Below, in pieces: positions 26,057-36,085 of a stretch of DNA of 64,000 nt (the first letter of the stretch is position 1; each line of letters starts with the position of its first letter). The translations under genes were made by a program, and so were the position numbers. The notes beneath the pieces were generated by a model. The model was not told the origin of the DNA and did not search any database. It saw nothing but the letters and a program-made list of their open reading frames with translations. The DNA is from Dyella jiangningensis (lineage in GTDB: Bacteria > Pseudomonadota > Gammaproteobacteria > Xanthomonadales > Rhodanobacteraceae), in contig CP007444.1 of the NCBI GenBank assembly GCA_000632805.1, positions 496,001 through 560,000 of the forward strand. The letters run 5' to 3'.

Positions 26057-27613
26057 TCAAACCTCTTCGCTGTGCACGGCCGGTAGCGGCGTGTGCGCTT
26101 CGGCGTGACTGCGCGATAGTCGATTCATCAGCGGCAGCATCACCAGTGCGATCACGGTACAGGCCACGCCCACGAAACCGAGCTTGTTGAACAGGCTCAC
26201 ATAGATGTTGAGCGACTCGACCGGGCTGCTGATGTTCTCCGGCATGGCGGCGAGGTTGGCCACCACACTGCCCAGGTACTGCGAAATACCCACGGCCACG
26301 TAGTAGGCGCCCATCATGAACCCGCCCATGCGGGCCGGCACGTAGCGCGCGATCATCGCCAGGCCCAGGCCGCTCACCAACAGTTCGCCCAGTGAGTACA
26401 GGCCGTAGCCCCAGATCATTGTCCACGAGGACACCTGACCATCGACCGCGCTCAGCGCGCCGAAGCCATACATGAAGAAGCCCAGCGCCACGGCCGCAAA
26501 GCCGAAGGCGAACTTGGCCGCGACCGACGGATCCTTGCCCACGCGACCGAGCGTGTTGTAGATGGCCACCAGCACCGGGCTCAGCACCACGATCCAGATC
26601 GCGTTGAGGTTCTGGTACTGCTCGGGAATCCAGTTGAACAGGTGGATGCCGAACACATCGAACGAGAGGTTCACGTTCTTCTGCGCGAACAGGTTCAGCG
26701 AGGTCGCCATCTGCGCGTAGAAGATGAAGAAGAAGATGGTCTGCACGGTAAGCACGAGAGCGGCGATCAGGCCGGCGCGCTCACTCTTCTGGGCATTGCG
26801 GATCAGGTGCACGAAGATGCCGAGGATCACGATACCGGCGAGGTATACGCAGATCTTCGCGGCGAGCAGGCTCTGCAGGATGAACGCGGAGACCAGCACC
26901 AGCACCAGCGATGCGCCAAACAACGCAAGCACGCGATTGAGCTGCAGCTTCTGTTCGTCGGCGGGTGAGCCGATGTGCGCCAGGGTACGGTGCATCAGCG
27001 AGTAATTGGCCAGGCCGAGTGCGAGGCCAACGGCGCAGGCGCCGAACGCGGTATGCCAGCCCATCGCATCGCCGTAATGCGCGCCGACGTAATCGCGGAT
27101 CCACGGCGTGGCCGTCATCGACACCATCGAGCCGACGTTCACCGCCATGTAGTAGATGGTGAAGGCGCTATCGATGCGAACGTCGTCGCCCTCGTAGATC
27201 TTGCGCACCAGGTTTCCGGCGTTCGGCTTGAAGAAGCCGTTGCCGACGATGATCACGCCGAGCGCCCCATACAGCAGTGTCGGGTTATCCGAGGGAATCC
27301 ACAGCATCAGGTAGCCAAGGGCCAGCACGACGGCACCGACGACCATGGTGCGGCGGGTGCCGATGAGTTTGTCGCCCACCCAGCCGCCGATGGCGGGGGT
27401 CGCGTAGATCAGGGCGGCGGCCGCGCCCCACACGAGGTTGGCCTTGGTGTCGATGAAGCCGAGCTTCTTCATCATGTAGGTGACCATGAGCACCTGCATG
27501 CCGTAGAAGCCGAAGCGCTCCCACATCTCGATCAGGAACACGGTGCTGAACGAGCGGGTCTGGGAGACCGGTGGATTCTGGATTGCCATTCGATTGTCCG
27601 TACTGCGGTTCAT
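26057..27613 (-). CDS. proton-dependent oligopeptide transporter (POT/PTR2 family)
   Basis: 518-residue major-facilitator protein with about 14 helices that imports di- and tripeptides with protons. Family signatures: the ExxER motif in FLIEMWERFGFYGMQ, the PTR2 stretch GGWVGDKLIGTRRTMVVG, NVGSMVSMTATPWI and GELLVSGLGLAMIARYVPAR. Two starts are possible: 27613 (used) and an internal ATG eight codons later (MAIQNPPVSQ). The gene is monocistronic, divergent from dgkA and followed by a hairpin. Confidence 0.92.
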   Translation of the reverse strand: MNRSTDNRMAIQNPPVSQTRSFSTVFLIEMWERFGFYGMQVLMVTYMMKKLGFIDTKANLVWGAAAALIYATPAIGGWVGDKLIGTRRTMVVGAVVLALGYLMLWIPSDNPTLLYGALGVIIVGNGFFKPNAGNLVRKIYEGDDVRIDSAFTIYYMAVNVGSMVSMTATPWIRDYVGAHYGDAMGWHTAFGACAVGLALGLANYSLMHRTLAHIGSPADEQKLQLNRVLALFGASLVLVLVSAFILQSLLAAKICVYLAGIVILGIFVHLIRNAQKSERAGLIAALVLTVQTIFFFIFYAQMATSLNLFAQKNVNLSFDVFGIHLFNWIPEQYQNLNAIWIVVLSPVLVAIYNTLGRVGKDPSVAAKFAFGFAAVALGFFMYGFGALSAVDGQVSSWTMIWGYGLYSLGELLVSGLGLAMIARYVPARMGGFMMGAYYVAVGISQYLGSVVANLAAMPENISSPVESLNIYVSLFNKLGFVGVACTVIALVMLPLMNRLSRSHAEAHTPLPAVHSEEV

Positions 27614-27820
27614 ACAACGACCGCCAGGCGGTCGGCTCGCGTCACCCGGAAATGGGTCACAAAAAACCCGCGAAGAGTAACCGATCGGTCATTCAGGTCT
27701 CGTTGCGACGCCGCAAGCAGGAAACTGCGACACGGACGGGCCAGACGGGCTGTGGCATCATTGCGCGCTTATGCCCGCCCGACGGGTGCGGCCCGGCCGC
27801 GAGCTCACGAGGACAACACC

Positions 27821-28192
27821 ATGGCCGCCACCGGTTTCCGCGGACCCCGACAGATCTGGAATGCCTTCAAGTGGTCGATGAAGGGCTTGCGAGCGGGCTG
27901 GGTCCATGAGGCGTCGTTCCGCCTGGAAGTGTGCCTCGCCGTGGTGCTGGTGCCGCTCGGCCTGTGGCTGGGCGATGCACCGCTGGAAAAGATCGCACTG
28001 GTCCTGCCCCCGATCCTGGTGCTCTCGGCCGAGCTGCTCAACTCGGCCGTGGAAGCCGTGGTGGACAAGGTCAGCCCCGAGTTCCACGAGCTGGCGGGGC
28101 GCGCCAAGGACATGGGTTCGGCCGCCGTATTCCTGCTGTTGATGCTCACGGCCCTGAGCTGGGGCCTCATTCTCTGGCCCCGACTGGGCTGA
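27821..28192 (+). CDS. dgkA: diacylglycerol kinase DgkA
   Basis: 123-residue integral membrane kinase with three helices that phosphorylates diacylglycerol released during membrane-derived glucan synthesis. The active-site signature AELLNSAVEAVVDKVSPEFHELAGRAKDMGSAAV is present (Glu and Asn in ELLNSAVEA). The N-terminal amphipathic FKWSMKGLRAGW is typical. Start ATG at 27821 has CACGAGGAC upstream; the longer open frame from 26975 antisenses the transporter and is not coding. A pair of REP-type palindromes begins 11 bp after its stop. Confidence 0.93.
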   Translation: MAATGFRGPRQIWNAFKWSMKGLRAGWVHEASFRLEVCLAVVLVPLGLWLGDAPLEKIALVLPPILVLSAELLNSAVEAVVDKVSPEFHELAGRAKDMGSAAVFLLLMLTALSWGLILWPRLG

Positions 28193-28203
28193 AAGCCGCT
28201 TTT

Positions 28204-28286
28204 GTAGGAGCGCACCCAGTGCGCGAAAAGCCAACAGGGCGGTGACGCCGATACGCTGCGGTCGCGCACTGGGTGCGCTCCCGCAG
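28204..28286. repeat. inverted pair of REP-type palindromes
   Basis: A palindromic unit GTAGGAGCGCACCCAGTGCG (28204-28223, continuing CGA) is followed by an inverted copy ending CGCGCACTGGGTGCGCTCCC (28264-28283), the two separated by about 35 bp. Each unit contains an imperfect internal hairpin (GCGCAC..GTGCGC). The sequence resembles the GTAGGAGCG REP families of gammaproteobacteria. The same unit recurs at 30.4 kb, which supports a dispersed repeat. Confidence 0.8.
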
Positions 28287-28357
28287 TTAGAAGCCCGAGA
28301 TTGCGCCCTTCCCGGGGGAATGCTGCAATGGCACCTCCACCGGATCGGAGCGACCCC

Positions 28358-28975
28358 ATGAAACTTCTTCGTGCCCTTGCAGTGCTGCTGGTCGTCGCCG
28401 GCCTTTCAGGCTGCGGCTACAACGCCATCCAGCGCCAGGACGAGGCGGTCAAGGCGGCCTGGTCCGAGGTGCTCAACCAGTACCAGCGTCGCGCCGACCT
28501 GGTGCCGAATCTCGTCAATACGGTGAAGGGCTATGCGCAGCACGAAGAAAAAGTGCTGACCGAAGTCACCAACGCGCGCGCCAAGGTGGGCAGCACGCAG
28601 CTGACCACCGACGACCTGAACAATCCCGAGAAGCTCAAGCAGTTCCAGGCGGCGCAGGGCGAACTGTCCAGCGCGCTGTCGCGCCTGATGGTGGTGAGCG
28701 AGAACTACCCGCAGCTGAAGGCCGATGGCCTGTTCCAGAACCTGCAGGCACAGCTGGAAGGCACGGAGAACCGCATCACCGTGGCGCGCAACCGCTACGT
28801 CCAGTCGGTGCAGGAATACAACTCGATGATCCGCACCTTCCCGAACAACCTGACGGCGAAGATGTTTGGCTATCAGGTGAAGCCGAATTTCTCGGTCGAT
28901 AACGAGAAGGCGATTTCCACCGCGCCGACCGTCGATTTTGGCAGCAAGCCCGCGCCGGCCAGCACGGCGCACTGA
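28358..28975 (+). CDS. lemA: LemA family lipoprotein
   Basis: 205 residues. Lipoprotein signal MKLLRALAVLLVVAGLSGC with lipobox LSGC (Cys19), so it is lipid-anchored. The rest is the LemA four-helix fold: AWSEVLNQYQRRADLVPNLVNTVKGYAQHEEKVL (the conserved RRxDLVPNLVxxVKGY core), AQGELSSALSRLMVVSENYPQLKA and ENRITVARNRYVQSVQEYN. It is followed 3 bp later by two TPM-domain genes, a recurrent lemA-ygcG association. The molecular role is unknown; envelope association is likely. Start ATG at 28358, downstream of CGGAGCG. Confidence 0.92.
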   Translation: MKLLRALAVLLVVAGLSGCGYNAIQRQDEAVKAAWSEVLNQYQRRADLVPNLVNTVKGYAQHEEKVLTEVTNARAKVGSTQLTTDDLNNPEKLKQFQAAQGELSSALSRLMVVSENYPQLKADGLFQNLQAQLEGTENRITVARNRYVQSVQEYNSMIRTFPNNLTAKMFGYQVKPNFSVDNEKAISTAPTVDFGSKPAPASTAH

Positions 28976-28977
28976 TC

Positions 28978-29850
28978 ATGATCCGGCGCCTCACGCGCCT
29001 GCTGCTGGTGCTGGCGATGGCCCTGCTGTCGCCGGCGCTGCTGCATGCGGCTGACGACGTACCCAAGCTCACCCGGCACGTCACCGACCTTACGGGCACG
29101 CTCACGCCGCAGCAAGTCGATCAGCTCGACGCGCAACTGGTGGCGCTGGAAAAGGCCAAGGGCGCACAACTGGTGGTGCTGATGGTGCCCACCACGCAGC
29201 CGCAGGAGATTGCCGAGTACTCGCTTGCCGTGGCCGAAGCCAACAAGATCGGCCGCAAGGGCACGGATGACGGCCTGTTGCTGCTGGTGGCGAAAAATGA
29301 CCGCCGCGTGCGCATCGAAGTGGGTTATGGCCTCGAAGGCGCCATTCCCGACGCGGCGACGGCGCGCATCATCCGCGAGTACATTGCGCCGAAATTCCGG
29401 GTCAACGATTACTACGGCGGCATCAACGATGCGCTCGGCGCACTGACCCAGCTCGTGAATGGTGAAGCCTTGCCGCCGCCGGTGGAAAGCGGCCATCGCG
29501 AACGCCGCGGCATCGACTTCGGCCACATCCTTCTCATCGGCGTATTTGCCGCCTTTTTCCTGCGCGGCATCTTCGGTCGCTCGGCCATCTGGTTGCGTAC
29601 GCCCCTGGGCGCTGCCTTGACGGGCGGCCTGATGTGGCTGCTCGCGGCATCGATCGGCGCCGGCATCATGGGCGCCCTGATCGGCGGTGTGCTGATGCTA
29701 TTGCCAGCCGGCGCGGGCCGTTCCATCGGCGGTGGTGGCTGGGGCGGCGGCGGCTTCGGCGGAGGTAGCGGCGGCGGCTTCGGTGGGGGCGGTGGCTTCA
29801 GTGGCGGTGGCGGCAGTTTTGGTGGCGGCGGTTCATCGGGGAGCTGGTGA
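28978..29850 (+). CDS. TPM-domain membrane protein (YgcG-like) with glycine-rich tail
   Basis: 290 residues: signal peptide (to LLHA, about residue 23), a periplasmic TPM domain (residues ~30-155 with TDLTGTLTPQQVDQLDAQL, GRKGTDDGLLLLVAKNDRRVRIEVGYGLEGAIPD), membrane segments around 180-240, and a C-terminal tail of about 45 residues made almost only of Gly, Ser, Phe and Trp. Such tails are usual in YgcG-like proteins. It lies between lemA and a second TPM gene (spacing 2 and 1 bp). The TPM fold has been linked to phosphatase activity in plants and to photosystem repair, but the bacterial function is unsettled. Confidence 0.9.
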   Translation: MIRRLTRLLLVLAMALLSPALLHAADDVPKLTRHVTDLTGTLTPQQVDQLDAQLVALEKAKGAQLVVLMVPTTQPQEIAEYSLAVAEANKIGRKGTDDGLLLLVAKNDRRVRIEVGYGLEGAIPDAATARIIREYIAPKFRVNDYYGGINDALGALTQLVNGEALPPPVESGHRERRGIDFGHILLIGVFAAFFLRGIFGRSAIWLRTPLGAALTGGLMWLLAASIGAGIMGALIGGVLMLLPAGAGRSIGGGGWGGGGFGGGSGGGFGGGGGFSGGGGSFGGGGSSGSW

Positions 29851-29851
29851 C

Positions 29852-30355
29852 ATGGCGCGCATGCAACGACTGCTGATGAACCTGTTCGATGGCTGGTTCC
29901 AGATGCGCCGCCGTTTTCCGCGCGATCTTCTCGATGAGATGACCGTGGCGATCGCCAATGGCGAGCGGGAACATCGCGGCGAAGTCTGTTTCGCCATGGA
30001 ATCCCGATTAGCGCCCATGGCCGTGTTGGAAGGTCTGGACGCGGAAAAGCGGGCCCATCAGGTTTTCTCGCAATTGCGCGTGTGGGACACCGAGCACAAC
30101 AGTGGTGTGCTGTTCTACGTCTTGATGGCCGAGCATCGCGTCGTCATCGTGGCCGATCGCGGCATCGGTGCCGTCGTCTCGCAATCAGAATGGGATGCTG
30201 TGCGCGACCACATGCTTGGCAGCTTCGCCAAGGGCGCGTGGCGCCAGGGTTGTCTTGATGGCATTGCCGAAGCGCACACCTTGTTGAAGCGCCACTTTCC
30301 CGGCAACGACAAGGCGAATCCGGATGAACTGCCGGATCGGCCAGTACTGCTGTAG
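29852..30355 (+). CDS. second TPM-domain protein
   Basis: 167 residues, no signal peptide and no obvious membrane segment. TPM-like signatures: EVCFAMESRLAP, AEKRAHQVFSQLRVWDTEHNSGVLFYVLMAEHRVVIVADRGIGAVVSQSEWDAVRDHM, matching the second-half strands and the VxIxxDRGIxxxV motif of the domain. The ATG at 29852 overlaps the region just after the stop of the preceding TPM gene, so the two are co-translated. Probably faces the cytoplasm or sits peripherally on the membrane next to its partner; function unknown. Confidence 0.88.
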   Translation: MARMQRLLMNLFDGWFQMRRRFPRDLLDEMTVAIANGEREHRGEVCFAMESRLAPMAVLEGLDAEKRAHQVFSQLRVWDTEHNSGVLFYVLMAEHRVVIVADRGIGAVVSQSEWDAVRDHMLGSFAKGAWRQGCLDGIAEAHTLLKRHFPGNDKANPDELPDRPVLL

Positions 30356-30373
30356 TACGACCTGAGACGCGTT

Positions 30374-30445
30374 GATCGCGCACTGAGTGCGTTCCTACAA
30401 AGTGCGTCTGCGTCAATCTGTTGGAGCGCACCCAGTGCGCGACCG
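30374..30445. repeat. second inverted pair of REP-type palindromes
   Basis: ATCGCGCACTGAGTGCGTTC (30375-30394, continuing CTACA) is an inverted, slightly diverged copy of the 28.2 kb unit, and TTGGAGCGCACCCAGTGCGC (30421-30440) is a direct copy. The order of orientations is reversed compared with the first pair. Together the two pairs bracket the lemA-TPM operon. Confidence 0.75.
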
Positions 30446-30488
30446 CAGTGCTGCGTCGTCGATTCCTCCGTGCATCATTCGCATGCAT

Positions 30489-30518
30489 AAAAAAAGGCGG
30501 GCCCGAAGGCCCGCCCTT
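30489..30518 (-). terminator. rho-independent terminator of the TonB receptor gene
   Basis: Perfect 8-bp stem GGCGGGCC/GGCCCGCC with a 4-nt loop (CGAA on the plus strand, TTCG on the minus), followed on the minus strand by seven T (30495-30489). It lies 25 bp after the receptor stop codon. Confidence 0.92.
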
Positions 30519-30542
30519 TCGAAGATCGCAACTCTTTCGAGC

Positions 30543-33422
30543 TTAGAACTTCTGGTTGTACGACACGTAGAAGTAACGGTCGATGTCGAACGCCGGGTTG
30601 TACGGCGAGCTGCCGGTACCCGAGGTCGTCACGGCGTAGTAGTACGGGCCCTTCTTGTTGAAGATGTTGTTCACGCCAACAGAGAACGTGCCCTTCCAGG
30701 GTGCCGTGTAACGGAACTGCGCATCGTTGAACGCCACCGAGCCCTTCTGGCTCACGCCGTAGCCATCCAGCGCCGGGTTGGTGTACGTCGGCATGTTGCA
30801 CTCGACCGTCGCGGTGTAGCACTTGTCCTTCAGGCCCGAGTAGTAACGGACCGTCCAGCTTGCGCCGAACTCACGGAAGTCCCAATCCAGCTGCAGGTTC
30901 GAACGCAGACGGTACATGCCTTCTTCGCCGAACAGGCTGGTGTTGCTGGTCATGAAGCCGACGTGGTCGACCGGCGTCGCGCCAGGGCCGCTGACCGTTT
31001 CGTACTTGGTCAGGTAGGTGCTGTCCGAAGCGATGCGGAAGCGGCCAAACGCGGTTTCCGGCAGGCGGTAGTGGATGCCGACGTCATAGCCTTCGGTCTT
31101 CAGCGTGCCCAGGTTGGTCAGGCTTTCGTTGAGCGAGTTGATCGAACCGGCGGCCAGGTTAGACGTCGCCGTCGGGGTGCGCGTGAAGCGACCGCAGTAC
31201 GACGGGTCATTCTGGATGTAGCACAGGTTGACGATGTCGCTGGCAACGACCGAGGTGATGATGTTCTTCACGTAGACGTTGTAGTAGTCGACGGTGAAGT
31301 CCAGACCTTCGATCTGGTGCGGACTGTAGACCAGACCCAGGGTACGGGTAATCGAGGTTTCCGGCTGCAGGTTCGGGTTGGAACCGGACAGGAAGGCGAC
31401 CGGCGTCTGGCCACCAGCAGAGCTGGTGATCTGCGCACCCGTCTGGTCAATCTGGCGATAGTTGGCGGGCACGCCAGCGGCCGAACACGCGGCACGGACG
31501 CCGGCGTTGCTGGCGGCGGCACCGAACTTGGAGTCGCACGGATCCAGGAACGTCTCGAAGCTCTGGCCGGTACCACCGAACATGTCGCTGATGGTCGGCG
31601 CACGGAAGCCTTCGGCGAAGGTGCCGCGAACCAGCAGGTCCGCGAACGGACGCCAGCGGAAGCTGTACTTGTTGTTGGTGGTGCTGCCGAAGTTGCTGTA
31701 GTGCGAATAGCGGCTGGCGACGTTCAAGCCCAGTTCCTGCGCACCCGGCAGGTCACGCAGCACCGGGACGTCGAGCTCGGCGTATGCCTCGTTCGTGTTG
31801 TAGGCGCCGGTGGTCGGGGCGCTGGCGAGGTTGGTGGTCAGGCCTGCCGAGTCGGCGGCGTCCGGACGGAAGTCGCCCTTCTCGCCACGGTGCTCCAAGC
31901 CCACGGCCAGGTTGACCGTGCCGGCCGGCAGGTCGAACAGGCCACCGGAGACGTTGGCCGACCAGTCGGAGGTGTAGCTGGCCTGACGGTCAGTACCGAC
32001 GTAATTCACGTAGTTCCACACCGACTGCGGGGTGCCACCCGGGCCAGCGAGGATGTTCCAGGGCACGCAACCCGCAGCGCGATCAGCGGCGCTGGCGCAG
32101 GCGACCTGGCCGTTGACGATGGTGGTCGGGCCCAGTGCTGCGCGTGCATTCGGCAGATAGATGTTGCCGGTGGTCTGCAGCTTGATCTTGTTGGCGTCGT
32201 AGGTGAAGCCAGCGTCCCAGCTCCAGTCATGGTTCAGGAACTGGAAGTAGCCTTCGGCGCCGAGGTCGATGTGTGCCAGTTTGGAGTTGGCATCGGTAAC
32301 ACGCGGCATTTCCACCGTGCGGCGGAAGAATTCAACGTCCTGGCCCGGGAACGGGTTGTAGGCGTTCTGGCCGCTGATCAGCACCGGGTCGTCAGCCACG
32401 CCAGACTGGAACGGATAACCGGCCAGCTGGCTGGAGGTATCGCGGGTGCTGTAGCTGGCGGCGCCACGCAGCGTGATGTTGTCGGTCAGCTTGTAGCGGT
32501 CCTGCACGTACAGGTTCTTCAGCTTCGAGCCGGCGCGGAAGGTCATGTCCTTCTGCGTGTTGTACTTGTCGGCCGTGCTGGACGAGTCGTACAGGTGGTA
32601 GTTCGACAGATCGTTGGTGGCGGTCGAGCCGTGATTGATCACGTACTGGTCGCCAGTGGTCGGATCGACCACGCGGCCCCACGGGCCCAGGCCCAGGCCG
32701 GCATTCGGATGACGCGGACCCTGCGCATAGCTGGTCTCGTCACGCTTGCTGTTCCACATCGGATCGGTGTTCTGGTACGACGCGCCGATGATGATGGAGT
32801 TCTTCTCGGTGGTGTGACCCCAGGTGAAGTCGTAGTTCTGGGTCTCACCGTCGCCCTTGCCGTTCTGGCCGTAGTAGACGCTGGCTTCGGAACCGTCGAA
32901 CTTCTCCTTGGTGATGATGTTCACCACGCCGCCGATGGCATCGGAGCCGTAGATCGAGGACGCGCCATCCTTCAGGACGTCGATGCGGTCGATCATGGAG
33001 ACCGGGATGGTCGACAGGTCGGTGAGGCCGGACAGGCTGGTGCTCCAGCGGCGACCATTGACCAGCACCAGCGTGCGCTGGGAGCCGAGGTTACGGATGT
33101 TGACGTAGCGACCGCCGACGTCGGCGCCCGAGGACAGCGTGTCCTGCGGGGTGATGTCCGGAGTACCGGCCGACGGCATGCGGGCGAGGATGTCGTTGAC
33201 GTTGGTCAGACCGGTGGCCTGGATGGCGGCACGGTCCATGGTGAAGACCGGCTGCGACGTTTCCACGTCCACGCTGCGAATGCGCGAACCGGTAACGGTG
33301 ACGGTCTCAAGGCTCTTGGCCTGATCGGCCTGAGCGGGGGCAGCGTCCTGTGCGGCCACGGACCACGTCTGCAGCACGAGCGCTGCGGCGATGGCAGTAG
33401 CCAGCAGTGTCTTTTGCTTCAT
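30543..33422 (-). CDS. TonB-dependent outer membrane receptor
   Basis: 959-residue receptor: signal peptide ([25 protein letters not shown]), TonB-box-like ETVTVTGSR at about 40, plug domain ([63 protein letters not shown]) and a long beta-barrel ending in the aromatic C-terminus FYVSYNQKF, as required for BAM recognition. There is no N-terminal STN signalling extension. The layout resembles the large Xanthomonadales/Caulobacter receptors for carbohydrates or peptides; the ligand cannot be told. Start at 33422 gives the proper signal sequence; the frame continues 36 codons upstream without a site. It is monocistronic. Confidence 0.93.
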   Translation of the reverse strand: MKQKTLLATAIAAALVLQTWSVAAQDAAPAQADQAKSLETVTVTGSRIRSVDVETSQPVFTMDRAAIQATGLTNVNDILARMPSAGTPDITPQDTLSSGADVGGRYVNIRNLGSQRTLVLVNGRRWSTSLSGLTDLSTIPVSMIDRIDVLKDGASSIYGSDAIGGVVNIITKEKFDGSEASVYYGQNGKGDGETQNYDFTWGHTTEKNSIIIGASYQNTDPMWNSKRDETSYAQGPRHPNAGLGLGPWGRVVDPTTGDQYVINHGSTATNDLSNYHLYDSSSTADKYNTQKDMTFRAGSKLKNLYVQDRYKLTDNITLRGAASYSTRDTSSQLAGYPFQSGVADDPVLISGQNAYNPFPGQDVEFFRRTVEMPRVTDANSKLAHIDLGAEGYFQFLNHDWSWDAGFTYDANKIKLQTTGNIYLPNARAALGPTTIVNGQVACASAADRAAGCVPWNILAGPGGTPQSVWNYVNYVGTDRQASYTSDWSANVSGGLFDLPAGTVNLAVGLEHRGEKGDFRPDAADSAGLTTNLASAPTTGAYNTNEAYAELDVPVLRDLPGAQELGLNVASRYSHYSNFGSTTNNKYSFRWRPFADLLVRGTFAEGFRAPTISDMFGGTGQSFETFLDPCDSKFGAAASNAGVRAACSAAGVPANYRQIDQTGAQITSSAGGQTPVAFLSGSNPNLQPETSITRTLGLVYSPHQIEGLDFTVDYYNVYVKNIITSVVASDIVNLCYIQNDPSYCGRFTRTPTATSNLAAGSINSLNESLTNLGTLKTEGYDVGIHYRLPETAFGRFRIASDSTYLTKYETVSGPGATPVDHVGFMTSNTSLFGEEGMYRLRSNLQLDWDFREFGASWTVRYYSGLKDKCYTATVECNMPTYTNPALDGYGVSQKGSVAFNDAQFRYTAPWKGTFSVGVNNIFNKKGPYYYAVTTSGTGSSPYNPAFDIDRYFYVSYNQKF

Positions 33423-34266
33423 TGTTAGAAACTCCGAACAAAAAATAGCCAGCAGCCAGCGCTCTAGGCTGGACATCTGGATATGGGGATGGCGCGCATT
33501 CCCTGGGGAAGAGACTGGGCACCGTGGCATCGCCGGGCTTGGGGGACAGGCGACGTAAACCGAAGTTAAAACAAAGTGACGGTTTGGTGCAACCTTGCTG
33601 CCACGTTCAGGTGATAACGGAAGAGGCGATGGCCGCGGGATAAATCGGCCGCCGTCGCAGATAACTTTGCGACAACGGCCTCGCGCTCCGTCGGACTAAT
33701 GCGGGAAGCATGTAGGCCAGAGATTTATCAAAGACTCACAGGTCCGCTGGATTAGCGTCCCTTCCGGCGTTGAGCGCCAAGCGATGCATTCAGCGGCTCA
33801 GTCGGACAGCGAATAAAAAAATGGCCGTGTTTGTGCGGACATGGCTTGGTGGGCATGCCGAGCTCAGGACAAAGCCACCGAAGAGGTGGACTCAGGCGGA
33901 GCTCACCCAAATCGTGGCGAGCAGCCGGCACGTTTGAGCATAGCGCTGGCGAGAAAAGGGAGAGCGGCTCTCATCGCCACGAGCCAGCGCTTTGTTGATC
34001 ATCATGGGGCGAGCGTCGGCCCAGGCAGGCCACGCTGTACGGCTGGCGGCGCCTGGCTGCTTCCTCAACGAAGCCTGGTTCGAATCCGATAAGCAATGCG
34101 GGTTCTCGCCACCTTGGTGCACAGGCAGCGCCATGTTGGCCGCTGGCCCGCCAGGCTGAGGGGCGCAGGTTGGCTTGCGCGGCAACCGATAACGCGGCCG
34201 GGCCCGGGGCTATCCGCGGGGACGGCAAGGCCGGCTAAACTTGGGTTTTGTCACCCGTTGCCGCCC
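33423..34266. other. long intergenic region without a recognisable gene
   Basis: 844 bp between the divergent TonB receptor and lgt. The first ~200 bp contain the receptor's upstream region. Short open frames (33841-34092 plus, 33892-34185 and 33971-34228 minus) show no recognisable protein or good ribosome site. A GGTTCGAATCC string at 34078 looks like a tRNA T-loop but no tRNA folds around it. I see no repeat or insertion-sequence end. Confidence 0.6.
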
Positions 34267-35166
34267 ATGACCCAGCCTTTCACCGTCGCCATCAATCCCG
34301 TGGCCTTTCACCTTGGGCCGCTGCAGATTCACTGGTACGGCCTCATGTACCTCGGCGGTTTCCTGGGCGCGTGGCTCCTGGCCGAATGGCGCCGCCAGCG
34401 CGGCCGCCTGCCGGTGACGCGCGACGCCGTGGGTGATCTGGCCTTCTACGTGATGATGGGTGTGATCGTCGGCGGACGCGTCGGCTACATGCTGTTCTAC
34501 GCTGACATCCACTGGATCTGGCAGGACCCGATGGCGCTGTTCCGCGTGTGGGACGGCGGCATGAGTTTCCATGGCGGCTTGCTCGGCGTGCTGGTGGCAG
34601 GCCTCTGGTGGTCGCGCCGAAACCAGGTGCACTTCTTCGACACGGTGGACTTCGTTGCGCCGCTGGTGCCGATTGGCCTGGGCCTCGGGCGGCTGGGCAA
34701 CTTCATCAACGGGGAACTTTGGGGCAAGCCCAGCGACGTGCCGTGGGCCATGATTTTCCCGAACGCGCGCGCCTATGACCTGGAATGGGCCGCTTCTCAC
34801 CCGCAATGGCAGGCCGCGCTGGCGCAGTTCGGAGCCTTGCCGCGCCATCCTTCGCAGCTTTACGAAATGCTGCTCGAGGGCGTGACCATGTTCACCGTGT
34901 TGTGGCTCGTGTCGATGAAGCCGCGGCCGCGTTATCTCATTTCCGGCCTGTTCGCCCTGATGTATGGCTGCTTCCGTTTCGCGGTCGAATTCGTGCGGCT
35001 GCCGGATTTCCCGCGTCCGGGCTACATCGCCTGGGGCTGGTTGACCATGGGCCAGATCCTCTCGTTGCCCCTGATCGTCGTCGGCGTCGTGTTGCTGCTG
35101 ATGTCGCGCAAGGCGCCTACGTTGCGCCCGTACACCGTGGCCATGCCGAGCAACGAAAAGGAGTAA
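34267..35166 (+). CDS. lgt: prolipoprotein diacylglyceryl transferase Lgt
   Basis: 299-residue inner-membrane enzyme that transfers diacylglycerol from phosphatidylglycerol to the lipobox cysteine, the first step of lipoprotein maturation. Seven predicted helices. Signatures: [22 protein letters not shown] (catalytic His) and the Lgt pattern [17 protein letters not shown] with its Arg and Asn, then [12 protein letters not shown] and FVRLPD. First gene of an lgt-thyA unit; thyA begins 3 bp after its stop. Start [11 protein letters not shown] at 34267 is standard; the frame extends upstream without family similarity. Confidence 0.97.
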   Translation: MTQPFTVAINPVAFHLGPLQIHWYGLMYLGGFLGAWLLAEWRRQRGRLPVTRDAVGDLAFYVMMGVIVGGRVGYMLFYADIHWIWQDPMALFRVWDGGMSFHGGLLGVLVAGLWWSRRNQVHFFDTVDFVAPLVPIGLGLGRLGNFINGELWGKPSDVPWAMIFPNARAYDLEWAASHPQWQAALAQFGALPRHPSQLYEMLLEGVTMFTVLWLVSMKPRPRYLISGLFALMYGCFRFAVEFVRLPDFPRPGYIAWGWLTMGQILSLPLIVVGVVLLLMSRKAPTLRPYTVAMPSNEKE

Positions 35167-35169
35167 GCC

Positions 35170-35964
35170 ATGCGCGCCTATCTTGACCTGCTGCAGCATG
35201 TGCTCGACCACGGCGTCGAAAAGGCCGACCGCACCGGAACGGGCACGCGCAGCGTGTTCGGCTGGCAGATGCGTTTCGACCTGTCCAAGGGTTTCCCGCT
35301 GGTCACTACGAAGAAGCTTCACCTCAAGTCGATCATCCACGAGCTGATCTGGTTCCTGCAGGGCGATACCAACATCGCCTACCTCAAGGAACACGGCGTC
35401 AGCATCTGGGACGAATGGGCGGACGAACACGGCGAACTTGGGCCGGTGTACGGGCGGCAATGGCGCGCATGGCCCACCGCGGACGGCGGCACCGTCGACC
35501 AGATCCGCTGGGTGGTGGACGAGATCAAGCGCAATCCGGATTCGCGACGACTGGTCGTGAATGCATGGAACGTCGGCGAACTGCCGAAAATGGCGTTGAT
35601 GCCATGCCATGCGCTGTTCCAGTTCTACGTCGCTAACGGCAAGCTCAGCTGCCAGCTGTACCAGCGCTCGGGAGACATCTTCCTTGGCGTGCCCTTCAAC
35701 ATCGCCAGCTACGCGTTGCTGACCCACATGATCGCCCAGGTTTGTGGGCTGGGCGTGGGCGATTTCGTGCATACGTTGGGCGATGCCCACCTTTACAACA
35801 ACCACGTGGAGCAGGCGCGCCTGCAGCTGTCGCGCGAGCCGCGTTCGCTGCCCAAGCTGCAGCTGAATCCGGACGTGCATTCGGTGTTCGACTTCCGCTT
35901 CGAGGACGTCGCCATCGTCGGTTACGAGCCGCACGGTGCCATCAAGGCGCCGGTGGCGGTGTAA
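35170..35964 (+). CDS. thyA: thymidylate synthase ThyA
   Basis: 264-residue enzyme converting dUMP and methylene-THF to dTMP and DHF. Key motifs intact: [19 protein letters not shown], the catalytic Cys in [31 protein letters not shown] and the C-terminal APVAV that closes the active site. Length equals the E. coli enzyme (264). It is coupled to lgt (3 bp) and lies about 120 bp before folA, which regenerates THF from its product; lgt-thyA-folA order is widespread in gammaproteobacteria. Confidence 0.98.
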   Translation: MRAYLDLLQHVLDHGVEKADRTGTGTRSVFGWQMRFDLSKGFPLVTTKKLHLKSIIHELIWFLQGDTNIAYLKEHGVSIWDEWADEHGELGPVYGRQWRAWPTADGGTVDQIRWVVDEIKRNPDSRRLVVNAWNVGELPKMALMPCHALFQFYVANGKLSCQLYQRSGDIFLGVPFNIASYALLTHMIAQVCGLGVGDFVHTLGDAHLYNNHVEQARLQLSREPRSLPKLQLNPDVHSVFDFRFEDVAIVGYEPHGAIKAPVAV

Positions 35965-36085
35965 CACTTCCGCAAGTCGCCGATGGACGTGAGTTGCGTC
36001 GGCGCATCCTGCTAAGATCGGCCGGCGCGGCGCCATCGGCCCGGCGACGCGAGCCGTCCCCACTGTCGATGATTCAAGGATTTCC

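Noticed and set aside
30387..33428. 1013-residue open frame antisense to the TonB receptor
   Set aside because: It mirrors the receptor codons, has no ribosome site and resembles no protein; long antisense frames are expected in high-GC genes.
34060..34100. Possible tRNA: GGTTCGAATCC at 34078 resembles a T-loop
   Set aside because: The T-stem has only three pairs, no acceptor complement is found 5', and no anticodon or D arm can be folded.
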